This document shows, one piece after another, positions 1 to 7,369 of a stretch of 64,000 nucleotides of DNA. The stretch is taken from contig NZ_CP054918.1 in NCBI RefSeq assembly GCF_013364195.1, positions 7,830,563 through 7,894,562 of the forward strand. Reading direction: 5' to 3'. The notes under the pieces are model-generated. The model did not search any database. It had not been told where the DNA came from and saw only the letters and a program-made list of their open reading frames with translations. The position numbers and the translations under genes are program-made. Origin of the DNA: Streptomyces sp. NA04227. Lineage in GTDB: Bacteria; Actinomycetota; Actinomycetes; Streptomycetales; Streptomycetaceae. The stretch's first letter is position 1. The number at the start of each line of letters is the position of its first letter.

Positions 1-359
1 AGACCGAGCCGCGAAAGGGCGGTGACCCCGTTGTCGGTCAGCTTGCCGAGGGAGTCCGAGCGGAACAGCACCCCGTCCCTGATCTGGTGTCCCGTTACGG
101 TCGAATAGCCCCCGAGGTCACGGGTGTTGACGGTGCCTTCCAGCGGGATGTGCCCACCGGGGACAGCGGCGCGGACATCCGCCGTGCCGGGCAAGGGGGC
201 GGTCCCCGGGCCTTCTGCGGCCGTGGCGCCCGCGACATCCGCGGTCGGGACGGAGCCGTCGACGGCAGCGGGGACGGCGACGGCGGGGGTGGCCAGGCCG
301 AGCAGAGCGAGTGCGGCCACGGCAGCGGGGGCCGTGGGCAGAAGTCGGTGAGCACGCAT
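1..359 (-). CDS. Secreted tyrosine/serine-type protein phosphatase, 3' part outside window
   Basis: The reading frame is open from an ATG at 359 to the window edge, so only the first ~119 residues are seen. The N-terminus is a Sec signal peptide (MRAHRLLP, then an Ala/Leu-rich core ending near AVAVPA). After a ~40-residue Ala/Pro/Gly linker comes IPLEGTVNTRDLGGY followed by DGVLFRSDSLGKLTDNG. This is the typical start of the Y_phosphatase3 family (NxRDLGG, then the RS(D/A) segment); the catalytic HCxxGKDR loop would lie beyond the window. Members dephosphorylate phosphotyrosine or other phosphoester substrates, and the signal peptide suggests action outside the membrane. Family assignment rests on the N-terminal motif only. 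Confidence 0.75.
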   Translation of the reverse strand, partial: MRAHRLLPTAPAAVAALALLGLATPAVAVPAAVDGSVPTADVAGATAAEGPGTAPLPGTADVRAAVPGGHIPLEGTVNTRDLGGYSTVTGHQIRDGVLFRSDSLGKLTDNGVTALSRLG

Positions 360-518
360 GCGCACATGCTGGCAGCGGAGGCTCCGGCTCGGTATGCCCC
401 GGCGCGATCTGCCGCCCCTCAACCCCAGATGACAACCCCTATGGCCCCTAAGGGAGTTGACTGCCACGCCAGGAGGGAGGCAACGAGTCGAGGACCGGTC
501 CGCGTAGTACTGAAGGGT

Positions 519-548
519 GGTGCGGGGGCGCGTACCGTCCCCCGCACC
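519..548 (-). terminator. Hairpin terminator after the secreted-protein gene
   Basis: A perfect 10-bp inverted repeat (GGTGCGGGGG / CCCCCGCACC) with a 10-base loop lies 28 bases past the stop of the gene at 577-1215. There is no T-run, as is common in Streptomyces. Confidence 0.6.
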
Positions 549-576
549 GTGTCGGATCTGGCGGTACCGCCCGGTC

Positions 577-1215
577 TCAGGAGGTGGTGGGCGGCTGGGT
601 GGCGGCTCCCAGAGTGAGCTTGATGGTGTTGCCGTCGCCCGGGACGATCAGGTTGATCAGCGGCGTGGAGAGCAGGCAGTGCTCGAACGCCGGAATGGTG
701 TACGTGCCGGAGAGGTTGCCGCCGCGCAGCGGGTTGAACCCGGCCTCGCTGCTCAGGTTGAGGACGGCGGGCGTCCTCGTCTCGCAGTGATCGCCCACCG
801 GCGTCGGGATCCCGGCGACCTTCATGTCCTTCAGCCGGAGCGTCAGCTTGGTGGTCGTCTTGGTCTCGCCGGTCTTCAGATCGAGCGTGCCCGTGGTGGG
901 TTCGGTCTCGATGAACTCGGTCGTCGCGGAGACGGGGATGACGCCGAGCATGTTGAACGAGACCTTCGCGGGCGGCAGTTTGGTGTTCGCGGTCAGCGTG
1001 CCCGCGAAGAGATCGGCCGACGCTTCGAGCGTGCCGGGGCCGAGGTTCACCGTCGAGCCGGTGCCCTTGAGGACGGTGCTGCCGGTGAGCGGGTAGTTCA
1101 GCCGGACGGGGGCGGCGTGGGCGGCACCCGTGGTGGCCGTCACCAGTGCGGCGGCCGCGGAAACGGCGAACGCGGCACGAACAGCGGTACGGCGGACGGT
1201 TCTTGAGGACTTCAT
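577..1215 (-). CDS. Secreted protein of unknown function
   Basis: This 212-residue protein has a clear Sec signal peptide: MKSSRTVRRTAVRAA, a hydrophobic core, and a cut near GAAHA-AP. The mature part is predicted to be mostly beta-strand, with alternating Thr/Val/Leu stretches. Only two Cys residues were noted in the mature part (GDHCETR and FEHCLLS); they could form one disulfide. I do not recognise a catalytic motif or a named domain. It stands alone, with a terminator hairpin behind it and a non-coding region in front. An extracellular beta-sandwich protein is the most that can be inferred. Confidence 0.75.
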   Translation of the reverse strand: MKSSRTVRRTAVRAAFAVSAAAALVTATTGAAHAAPVRLNYPLTGSTVLKGTGSTVNLGPGTLEASADLFAGTLTANTKLPPAKVSFNMLGVIPVSATTEFIETEPTTGTLDLKTGETKTTTKLTLRLKDMKVAGIPTPVGDHCETRTPAVLNLSSEAGFNPLRGGNLSGTYTIPAFEHCLLSTPLINLIVPGDGNTIKLTLGAATQPPTTS

Positions 1216-1909
1216 CGGGGCTCCAAGGGATCTGAGGGTCGCGGGATGCGGATTCCGTTGGGCTGTGCCGGGCTTCGGCGCGCGCGGAAGGTGCGCACGG
1301 CGTGCGGGAGGGCAAACGAGTCGGCCAGAGTGCGAGGCGGTCTTTCGTACGCATCGCCCTTCGGCCGTCCGCGTGTGATGACGAGCAACCGCGCTTCACT
1401 GCAAGCGAGTTCGGACCATACGGCGGTGCCGGGACAGCGGGCGCATGCGCGAGAGCGCACACACCGAAACTGTGCGGAGCAGTGGTGCGGCGGTACTGCG
1501 GGGGGTGGCACGGAGCGGCTTGACGCGGACTGTGCGAGAGAGCGGCGGTGCGGCGGTGCGGCTCGAACGGGGAAGGCAGCAAACCGGAGCGGTACGCGCA
1601 TCACGCGAGTGCCGGCAATACGACTACGGCGAGCGATGCGAGCAATGCGAGAGATGGGAACCACACGAACGATGTGCGAGGTTTCCTGCGTTTTCCGTGG
1701 TGATGGCCAGACGCTACACACGGGTAACCGGGCAGGCAAGAGCGGTTTCGCCGATCGCGAGCCGGGCTTGTCCGGCGGGGCGGCTTCTTGTCAACGCCGC
1801 ACTACCCGGCGGACGGTTCTTGTCGGCCGGTGAGCAGCGCCGGGCCTCGCGCCCGGCGCCGCAGTACGGCTCGCTGGGTTGAACAGGTGGGGGTGAACTT
1901 CCCCTGTTC
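1216..1909. other. Non-coding stretch
   Basis: About 690 bases with no convincing gene. Open frames here lack Streptomyces codon bias and plausible ribosome-binding sites. The right end carries a terminator hairpin for the oxidoreductase gene, and the left end should hold the promoter of the secreted-protein gene. Confidence 0.5.
1881..1909 (-). terminator. Hairpin just past the oxidoreductase stop
   Basis: GAACAGGTGGGGG pairs imperfectly with CCCCTGTTC, directly abutting the stop codon at 1910-1912. Confidence 0.5.
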
Positions 1910-2878
1910 TCACTCCAGTTCGAGGACGATCTTGCCCGCCGCACGTCGCTCGTCGAGGGCGAGCAGGGCTTCGGCGGCGTCCTTGAGCGGGTAGGTGGGG
2001 CCGAGTACGGGGTCCAGCCTTCCGGTCTCCAGGTGCGGCAGCAGCTCTGTCCACTGCTCGCGCAGGTAGGCGGTGCGCGGGAGCCAGTAGGCGCCCCAGC
2101 CGACCCCGCGTACGTCGATGTTGTTCAGCAGCAGCCGGTTCACCTTGACCGTGGGGATCTCACCGCCGGTGAAGCCGATGACCAGCAGACGGCCCTCCGG
2201 GGCGAGGGAGCGCAGGGAGTCGGTGAAGCGGTCGCCGCCGACAGGGTCGACCACGATGTCCACACCGCGGCCGCCGGTGAGCTCCTTGACCGCGCCGAGG
2301 AACCCTTCGGCCAGCACGACCTCGTCGGCGCCCGCCGCGCGGGCGACGTCGGCCTTCGCCTCCGAGGAGACCACGGCCACGACGCGGGCGCCCAGGACGG
2401 AGGCGAGCTGGACGGCGGCGGTGCCCACGCCGCCCGCGGCGCCGTGCACGAGAACCGTCTCGCCCGCCTTCAGGCCGCCGCGGCGGGTGAGTGCGAAGTG
2501 GACGGTGAGCAGGTTCATCGGCAGTCCCGCGCCCTGGGCGAAGGACAGCCGGTCGGGCAGCGCGAACACCATGGACGGATCGGTGGCCACCTGTTCGGCG
2601 AAGCCGCCGAACCCGGGGAAGGCGGCCACGCGCTGGCCGGACACGAACCCGGAACCGGCGGGCGCCTGGACGACGACGCCCGCGACCTCCGAGCCGGGCG
2701 TGAACGGCGGCTCGGGCTTGATCTGGTACTCACCGCGGCTGAGCAGCACGTCGGGGTAGGTGACCCCGGCCGCCTTCACGTCGATCAGTACCTGCCCCTC
2801 GACGAGCTGCGGTGCCTCGGCCGTGACCAGTTCCACTGCCTGAGGGCCTTCGAGCCGTACCACCTGCACCGCGCGCAT
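1910..2878 (-). CDS. Zinc-independent MDR-family NADPH:quinone oxidoreductase
   Basis: This 322-residue protein has the medium-chain dehydrogenase/reductase layout. Residues 1-120 form the GroES-like catalytic fold (GVTYPDVLLSRGEYQ, then PGSEVAGVVV). A Rossmann domain follows with the nucleotide-binding loop VHGAAGGVGTAAVQLA. No structural or catalytic zinc ligands were seen (Asp replaces the usual early Cys), which fits the quinone oxidoreductase/zeta-crystallin branch that reduces quinones or enones with NADPH. Length matches the family. The ATG at 2878 begins the conserved MRAVQVVR strand. It is divergent from the secreted nuclease gene and monocistronic. The physiological substrate cannot be read from sequence. 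Confidence 0.9.
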   Translation of the reverse strand: MRAVQVVRLEGPQAVELVTAEAPQLVEGQVLIDVKAAGVTYPDVLLSRGEYQIKPEPPFTPGSEVAGVVVQAPAGSGFVSGQRVAAFPGFGGFAEQVATDPSMVFALPDRLSFAQGAGLPMNLLTVHFALTRRGGLKAGETVLVHGAAGGVGTAAVQLASVLGARVVAVVSSEAKADVARAAGADEVVLAEGFLGAVKELTGGRGVDIVVDPVGGDRFTDSLRSLAPEGRLLVIGFTGGEIPTVKVNRLLLNNIDVRGVGWGAYWLPRTAYLREQWTELLPHLETGRLDPVLGPTYPLKDAAEALLALDERRAAGKIVLELE

Positions 2879-3184
2879 GCGCTTGTCCCTTCCCAGACTG
2901 CAACTGGGCCGAGGCTATGCCACCTCCTGAGCATTGCTCAATAGCGCACGGCTGTGAGGCGTACGGCAGTTCCGCTTCTCGCCCTGTGTCCCCTGTGTCC
3001 TCTGCGTCCCCTGTGCCTTCCGGGGTTCCGGCCTTCCGGTGTGACTCGCCAACAGGCCGTCCGCGCAAAGGTGTTGGCCTCTTGTCACAGGGATTTCACT
3101 CTTCGCATCTACCCGCATAGACCCGGCCGGGGCACCATATGGCCGCCCCCCCCGCACTCACCCCCTCCATCGCCAGGAGAAACC
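2879..3184. promoter_or_regulatory. Divergent intergenic region
   Basis: About 305 bases between the oppositely transcribed oxidoreductase and nuclease genes must contain both promoters. It includes a short repeated CCTCTGTG/CCCTGTG-like run near 2985-3020. An AGGAGA ribosome-binding site precedes the nuclease start at 3185. No clear operator was seen. Confidence 0.4.
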
Positions 3185-3823
3185 ATGCGCAATCGCGCTC
3201 GCGCCCTCGCCGCTGCCGTCACCGCCGCCGCGACCACCGCGCTGACCTTCGCGGCCACCGCTCCCGCACAGGCCGCCCTGCCGACCCCGATATCCGCGAG
3301 CACCGCCCGCTCCTACCTGGCCTCCATGCCGGCCACCGGCGAGCACTCCCGCACGGGCTACAGCCGTGACCTGTTCCCGCACTGGATCACCATCAGCGGC
3401 GCCTGCAACACCCGCGAGACCGTGCTCAAGCGCGACGGTTCCGGTGTGGTCACCGACTCCTCCTGTGCCGCGACGTCCGGCAGCTGGTACTCGCCCTACG
3501 ACGGTGCCACCTGGTCCGCGGCCTCCGACGTCGACATCGACCACCTGATCCCGCTGGCCGAGGCCTGGGACTCCGGTGCCTGGAACTGGAGCACCTCCAA
3601 GCGCCAGCAGCTCGCCAACGACCTGACCCGCCCGCAGCTGCTCGCGGTGACCGACAACGTCAACCAGTCCAAGGGCGACCAGGACCCGGGCACCTGGTGG
3701 CCGTCGCGTACCGCCTACAAGTGCACCTACGCCCGCGCCTGGGTGCAGGTCAAGCACTACTACGGTCTGAGCGTCGACTCGGCCGAGAAGAGCGCGCTGA
3801 CCTCGGTCCTCAACGGCTGCTGA
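3185..3823 (+). CDS. Secreted HNH-type nuclease (DUF1524/GmrSD-C-like)
   Basis: This is a 212-residue exported protein. The ATG at 3185 follows CCAGGAGAAACC. The frame is open further upstream, but only this start gives a signal peptide (MRNRARALAAAV, cut near AQAA). The mature part holds the hallmark DVDIDHLIPLAEAWDSGA, a beta-beta-alpha metal/His motif, and a later NVNQSKGDQDPGTWWP, where Asn and the K/D pair complete the HNH site. Actinobacterial homologues are extracellular DNases or RNases used in nutrition or competition. Four Cys (ACNTRE, DSSCA, YKCTY, NGC) suggest two disulfides. No immunity gene was seen beside it. A strong bidirectional terminator follows. Confidence 0.88.
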   Translation: MRNRARALAAAVTAAATTALTFAATAPAQAALPTPISASTARSYLASMPATGEHSRTGYSRDLFPHWITISGACNTRETVLKRDGSGVVTDSSCAATSGSWYSPYDGATWSAASDVDIDHLIPLAEAWDSGAWNWSTSKRQQLANDLTRPQLLAVTDNVNQSKGDQDPGTWWPSRTAYKCTYARAWVQVKHYYGLSVDSAEKSALTSVLNGC

Positions 3824-3837
3824 ACCGTTCCGCAGTG

Positions 3838-3885
3838 ACTGCCCGCCCCGCATCGTGCCGCTGTGCGCGATGCGGGGCGGGCAGT
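3838..3885. terminator. Strong bidirectional terminator
   Basis: A perfect 18-bp inverted repeat (arms 3838-3855 and 3868-3885, 12-base loop) sits between the convergent nuclease and ferredoxin genes. Confidence 0.85.
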
Positions 3886-3918
3886 GCGGGACCTGGCCTC
3901 CGCTTGCCCCGGACCGCG

Positions 3919-4191
3919 TCAACTGGTGGCAAGCACAAGGGAGATGGCCTGCACCGGACAGGCGTGGACCGCGTCGCGCAGCTCCGTCGTGTCGGGGTGG
4001 CTGCCGCGTCCCGTGCGGAGTGTGCCGAAGCCGTGGTCGTTCTGGACGAACACGTCGGGTGCGTTGCGGGCACACTGGCCCGCTCCGACGCACCGGCCGG
4101 TGTCGATGCTGATGTTCACCCGGCTTTTCATGGGGCTCTGCATGGGGCTCGTCGTGGGGTTGTTCATGTGACTCTTCGTGGGGTTCGTCAT
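3919..4191 (-). CDS. [3Fe-4S]-type ferredoxin, redox partner of the adjacent P450
   Basis: This 90-residue protein has a C-terminal ~65 residues that match actinobacterial P450 ferredoxins: VNISIDTGRCVGAGQCARNA, then DVFVQND, then HACPVQAI. Three Cys with the CX5C...CP spacing indicate a 3Fe-4S cluster, which passes single electrons to a P450. It lies 60 bases downstream of the P450 on the same strand, so co-transcription is likely. The first 24 residues are unusual: Met recurs in TNPTKSHMNNP and TTSPMQSPMKS, encoded by a degenerate repeat, so several alternative starts exist. The ATG at 4191 has AGGGA upstream, but translation may begin at a later Met. Confidence 0.88.
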   Translation of the reverse strand: MTNPTKSHMNNPTTSPMQSPMKSRVNISIDTGRCVGAGQCARNAPDVFVQNDHGFGTLRTGRGSHPDTTELRDAVHACPVQAISLVLATS

Positions 4192-4251
4192 GCCGTTGTC
4201 CCTACGGATTGCTCGCTGGTCGGGGCGTACTGCGCGGCCGTTCGGCGGTGC

Positions 4252-5538
4252 TCACCAGGTGACGGGCAGTTCGACAGGTCCCTGAACGGTGTCGCCGGGT
4301 TTGAGGACGAGGCTGTCGGCGGGCTGGGCGAGACGCAGACCCGGGAGCCGGGTCAGTAGTCGGCCGAGGGCGATCTCGATCTCCGCGCGGGCGAGGTTCT
4401 GTCCGAGGCACTGATGGCTGCCGAAGCCGAAGGCGATGTGGTGCCGGACGGGGCGGTGCCAGTCGAGCTCGTCCGGATGCGGGTAGACGCCGGGGTCACG
4501 GTTGACGGTCGAGGCGGCGAAAACGACGGCGTCACCGGAGCGGATCGTCACCCCGTCCACCTCGATGTCCTCGGTGGCCAGGCGCAGGATGCCGTCCACC
4601 ACGGACAGATGGCGCAGCAGTTCCTCGGTGGCCGCGGGGAGAAGCGCGGGATCGGCGCGCAGTTCGGCGAGCCGCGCGGGGTGTTCGAGCAGCGTGCACA
4701 CGGCCAGCGCGATCATGTTGGCGGTGGTCTCGTGGCCCGCGACGAGCAGTACCCAGGCGAGGTCGGCGAGGCTCTCGGTGGTGAGCGTGCCGTCGCCGAG
4801 CCGGTTGTGTACGAGGTCGTCGACCAGTCCGCGCCCCGGCTCGTGTTGTTTGCGCGCGACAAGTGTGCCGAGATAGCCGAGGAGTTGGCGGTGGGCGTCG
4901 GCGCAGTCCTCCGCCGAGGGCCCGCGCAGCAACCGCCGCGACTGCTCCTCGAAGAAGTCGTGGTCCTCGTAGGGAACGCCGAGCAGGGCGCAGATCACCC
5001 GCGAGGAGACCGGCAGCGCGAAGGAGCTCACGAGTTCGGCGGGCGGCCCCGCGGCGACGAGGTCGTCCAGGGCCTCGTCGACGGTCCGCTCCATCTCCGG
5101 CCGTAACGCATTGATCCGCTTGAAGGTGAAGCCCGGTATCAACAAGCGCCGCTCGGCGGCGTGTTCGGGCCCGTCGACCCCGATCAGCGGGGTGCGGGTC
5201 TTGGCGATACCGCTGAACCGCGCGCTGGGGACCGGGAATTGGGGATGCGTGCGGTCCGAGGACAGACGAGGGTCGGTCAGCAGTGCGCGGGCTGTGGCGA
5301 GGCGGGTGACCGCCCAGACCGGGCGGCCGTCGTAGAAGGAGACGCGAGTGAGCGGGCCGCCGTCGTGCAGCCGCCGGTAATCGGCGGGCGGCCGGTAGGG
5401 GCAGGAGCGGTCCTGGGGGTAGGGGAGGGGAGCACCGTCCGGCTCTCCTGCGACCCGGGTCTTCCCTGGGTCGCTCGGCTCTCCCGAGCTGCTCGGATCG
5501 TCGGCGCCGCCGGTGGGCGGGGCGGTGGTCGTGGCCAT
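4252..5538 (-). CDS. Cytochrome P450 (bacterial class I)
   Basis: This is a 428-residue soluble P450. The frame extends to 5754, but the ATG at 5538 is preceded by AGGAG and begins a normal Streptomyces P450 N-terminus (low-complexity, then PYPQDRSCPYRPP). The I-helix AGHETTANMI has the full acid-alcohol pair. The K-helix EELLRHLS gives ExxR, and the heme loop AFGFGSHQCLGQNLARAE carries the Cys ligand near residue 375. It should insert oxygen into an unknown substrate using electrons from the ferredoxin encoded next. No ferredoxin reductase or biosynthetic partner is adjacent, so the substrate is unknown. Confidence 0.93.
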   Translation of the reverse strand: MATTTAPPTGGADDPSSSGEPSDPGKTRVAGEPDGAPLPYPQDRSCPYRPPADYRRLHDGGPLTRVSFYDGRPVWAVTRLATARALLTDPRLSSDRTHPQFPVPSARFSGIAKTRTPLIGVDGPEHAAERRLLIPGFTFKRINALRPEMERTVDEALDDLVAAGPPAELVSSFALPVSSRVICALLGVPYEDHDFFEEQSRRLLRGPSAEDCADAHRQLLGYLGTLVARKQHEPGRGLVDDLVHNRLGDGTLTTESLADLAWVLLVAGHETTANMIALAVCTLLEHPARLAELRADPALLPAATEELLRHLSVVDGILRLATEDIEVDGVTIRSGDAVVFAASTVNRDPGVYPHPDELDWHRPVRHHIAFGFGSHQCLGQNLARAEIEIALGRLLTRLPGLRLAQPADSLVLKPGDTVQGPVELPVTW

Positions 5539-6079
5539 GGTGATCTCCTGCTGTGAACGTGCGGTGTTCGCTACCGGTGGATGCGGACCATGCCTTGCAC
5601 GCCGGTGACTGCCGTGGGCGCCGGTGTGCGGGCGAAGCTCCCGAAGGTGCGACCGATTCTGGGTCGCCGGGTCCCGCGATGTCCTTGGCACCGCTGGCAC
5701 GGTCGCTTGGCCGTCCCTGCCCGGCGGTCCCCTCGCGACTGCCGACCTCCACACCCCTTTGAGTCACTTCTGTCCCATTTGGAGGAATTGGCCAATTCCC
5801 CCCTTGGGGGTCGATTGGCTAGGAAGTGGCGGAATTCCGGTGTACGGGTGTGGCGCTTTTGGTTCCACCGAAACGTAGTGAGTCGCGTCACATTCACCTG
5901 CGTCCACCTCCGTGGAGAGGGCGGTCATTTCCCTTCAGCGAAGGGCGAGTTGATTTCTCTTCCGGGAAGCCTTCCCGGGTGGCCGGGCGCTTTTCCGGAT
6001 CACTCGCTTTGCGTTCCGTAATTCAGGCCTTGTTTGTTCTCGAGTTCCTCGCCTACGGTCTCGGCAATCCCGGGTGGAA
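5539..6079. promoter_or_regulatory. Divergent region between P450 and wall-hydrolase genes
   Basis: About 540 non-coding bases, lower in GC than the flanks. It holds a perfect 16-bp palindrome at 5784-5799 and a CCCCCTTGGGGG element just after it. The leader of the wall-hydrolase transcript should start in the right half, ahead of the riboswitch. No gene is credible here. Confidence 0.5.
5784..5799. promoter_or_regulatory. Perfect 16-bp palindrome, candidate operator
   Basis: GGAATTGGCCAATTCC lies 246 bases upstream of the P450 start in the divergent region. The A/T core and symmetry suit a dimeric repressor site. No cognate regulator is adjacent. Confidence 0.4.
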
Positions 6080-6247
6080 CGCCGAATCCTGCCGCCGCCC
6101 GGAATCCGCGCCCCCTACGTGGACCAGGCAGGAGCGGGGAACCCGGAAAGTCGCCGATTCGCCAAGCGGAACGGCTCGGGGTGAAGTCGTGCGGTAGTGC
6201 GGCCGGGTAACTCCACCCGAACCCGACAGCTCACCTCGCAGGCGGAG
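6080..6247 (+). promoter_or_regulatory. c-di-AMP riboswitch (ydaO/yuaA class)
   Basis: The leader of the LysM gene contains the conserved blocks of the ydaO/yuaA RNA in order: GCCGAATCCTGCC, GAGCGGGGAACCC, CTCGGGGTGAAG, CCGGGTAACTCC, CCCGAACCCGACAGCTC and ACCTCGCAGGC. It ends about 14 bases before the start codon and next to the GGAGGAGAGG ribosome-binding region. In actinomycetes this class senses cyclic di-AMP and typically precedes cell-wall hydrolase genes, where ligand binding switches expression off. Left boundary is approximate. Confidence 0.9.
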
Positions 6248-6261
6248 GAGAGGAAATCGCC

Positions 6262-7041
6262 ATGCCCAATAAGGGTAAGCACCGTCGTGTGAAGTCCCGT
6301 TCACTCCCGCGTTCCGTGGCTGTCGTCGGTGCGGGAGGTGCCGCACTCGTACTCCCGGTGATCGCCGCGACCAGCGCCAACGCGGCCGGAACCGCCGCAA
6401 CCGGCTCCGGGCACAAGGCCGGTAAGGCCGCCTCGGGGGCGGTTTCCGCTGCCGCACAGGCCGAGCGGGACGCGGCCGAGAAGAAGTACACCGTGGTCTC
6501 GGGCGATTCCCTTTTCAAGATCGCTGACAAGCATTCTCTCGAAGGCGGCTGGCGCGCTCTCTACAAGAGCAACAAGAAGGCTGTCGGAGACAATCCGTCG
6601 CTGATTCGCCCGGGTCTGAAGCTCACCATCCCCGTCCCCGGAAAGGGGCAGCGCGAGGAGCCCGCGCCCAGCAGGTCCGAGAAGCGTGAAGAGGCCAAGT
6701 CCCCGGCCTCCAAGACGTATTCGAACGACCTCGACGGCTGGATCAAGGAAGCCCTCGACGTCATGGCGAAGCACGACATCCCGGGCACCTACGACGGCAT
6801 TCACCGCAACATCATGCGAGAGTCCTCCGGCAACCCGCAGGCCATCAACAACTGGGACTCCAACGCCGCGAAGGGCACACCCTCCAAGGGCCTGCTCCAG
6901 GTCATCGACCCGACCTTCGCCGCCTACCACGTCCCCGGCACCCCGTACGACCCCTACGACCCGGTCGCCAACATCACCGCGGCCTGCAACTACGCGGCCG
7001 ACAACTACGGCTCCATCGACAACGTCAACGGCCCGTACTGA
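6262..7041 (+). CDS. Secreted LysM and lytic-transglycosylase (SLT-like) cell-wall hydrolase
   Basis: This is a 259-residue exported protein. Residues 1-42 form a signal peptide with an Arg/Lys-rich start (MPNKGKHRRVKSRS) and a cut near SANA. A LysM peptidoglycan-binding domain covers about residues 73-122 (YTVVSGDSLFKIADKHS to LKLTIP). A charged Lys/Glu/Ser linker precedes a C-terminal SLT-type domain, where MRESSGNPQA supplies the likely catalytic Glu and GLLQVIDPTFAAY the family motif. The enzyme should bind and cleave glycan strands during growth, germination or resuscitation. The c-di-AMP riboswitch in its leader implies shutdown when that messenger is high. A terminator follows. Confidence 0.93.
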   Translation: MPNKGKHRRVKSRSLPRSVAVVGAGGAALVLPVIAATSANAAGTAATGSGHKAGKAASGAVSAAAQAERDAAEKKYTVVSGDSLFKIADKHSLEGGWRALYKSNKKAVGDNPSLIRPGLKLTIPVPGKGQREEPAPSRSEKREEAKSPASKTYSNDLDGWIKEALDVMAKHDIPGTYDGIHRNIMRESSGNPQAINNWDSNAAKGTPSKGLLQVIDPTFAAYHVPGTPYDPYDPVANITAACNYAADNYGSIDNVNGPY

Positions 7042-7064
7042 CCCTCCCGCTCCCCCCACCACGT

Positions 7065-7103
7065 GTGTGCCCGTCCTCCCCGGCAACCGGAGGGCGGGCA
7101 CAC
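7065..7103 (+). terminator. Hairpin terminator after the wall-hydrolase gene
   Basis: Arms of 15 bases (7065-7079 and 7089-7103) with one mismatch and a 9-base loop lie 24 bases after the stop codon. Confidence 0.75.
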
Positions 7104-7228
7104 GCGTGTGAGGACGGTGACTCCGGGCGCGGATCGTCGTGCCGTCGCCCACGCGGCGCGATCCGCCGCGCTCCGGGGTGCCCGCCGGGAACCGGGACGG
7201 TGCCCGCGCGCGTACCGTACGCAGGTAC

Positions 7229-7253
7229 GGAAGCCGGAAGCCGGAAGCCGGAG
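7229..7253. repeat. Short tandem repeat GGAAGCC
   Basis: Three exact 7-bp copies of GGAAGCC followed by a partial copy, in the spacer before the kinase gene. Confidence 0.7.
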
Positions 7254-7369
7254 GTCGGCTGTCCGGCCGGTGACGGGTGTGGCAGAGTCGGGCGGGGCTT
7301 CGGCCCGAGGGCCCGCGGAACTGCGCAACCGACCTGTCCCGGGCTCCTCGTCGGGGTGAAGGGGGCGAA

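Noticed and set aside
1246..1833. 195-codon frame in the gap after the secreted-protein gene
   Set aside because: No codon bias, no homology signature, and overlapping frames in both directions; treated as non-coding.
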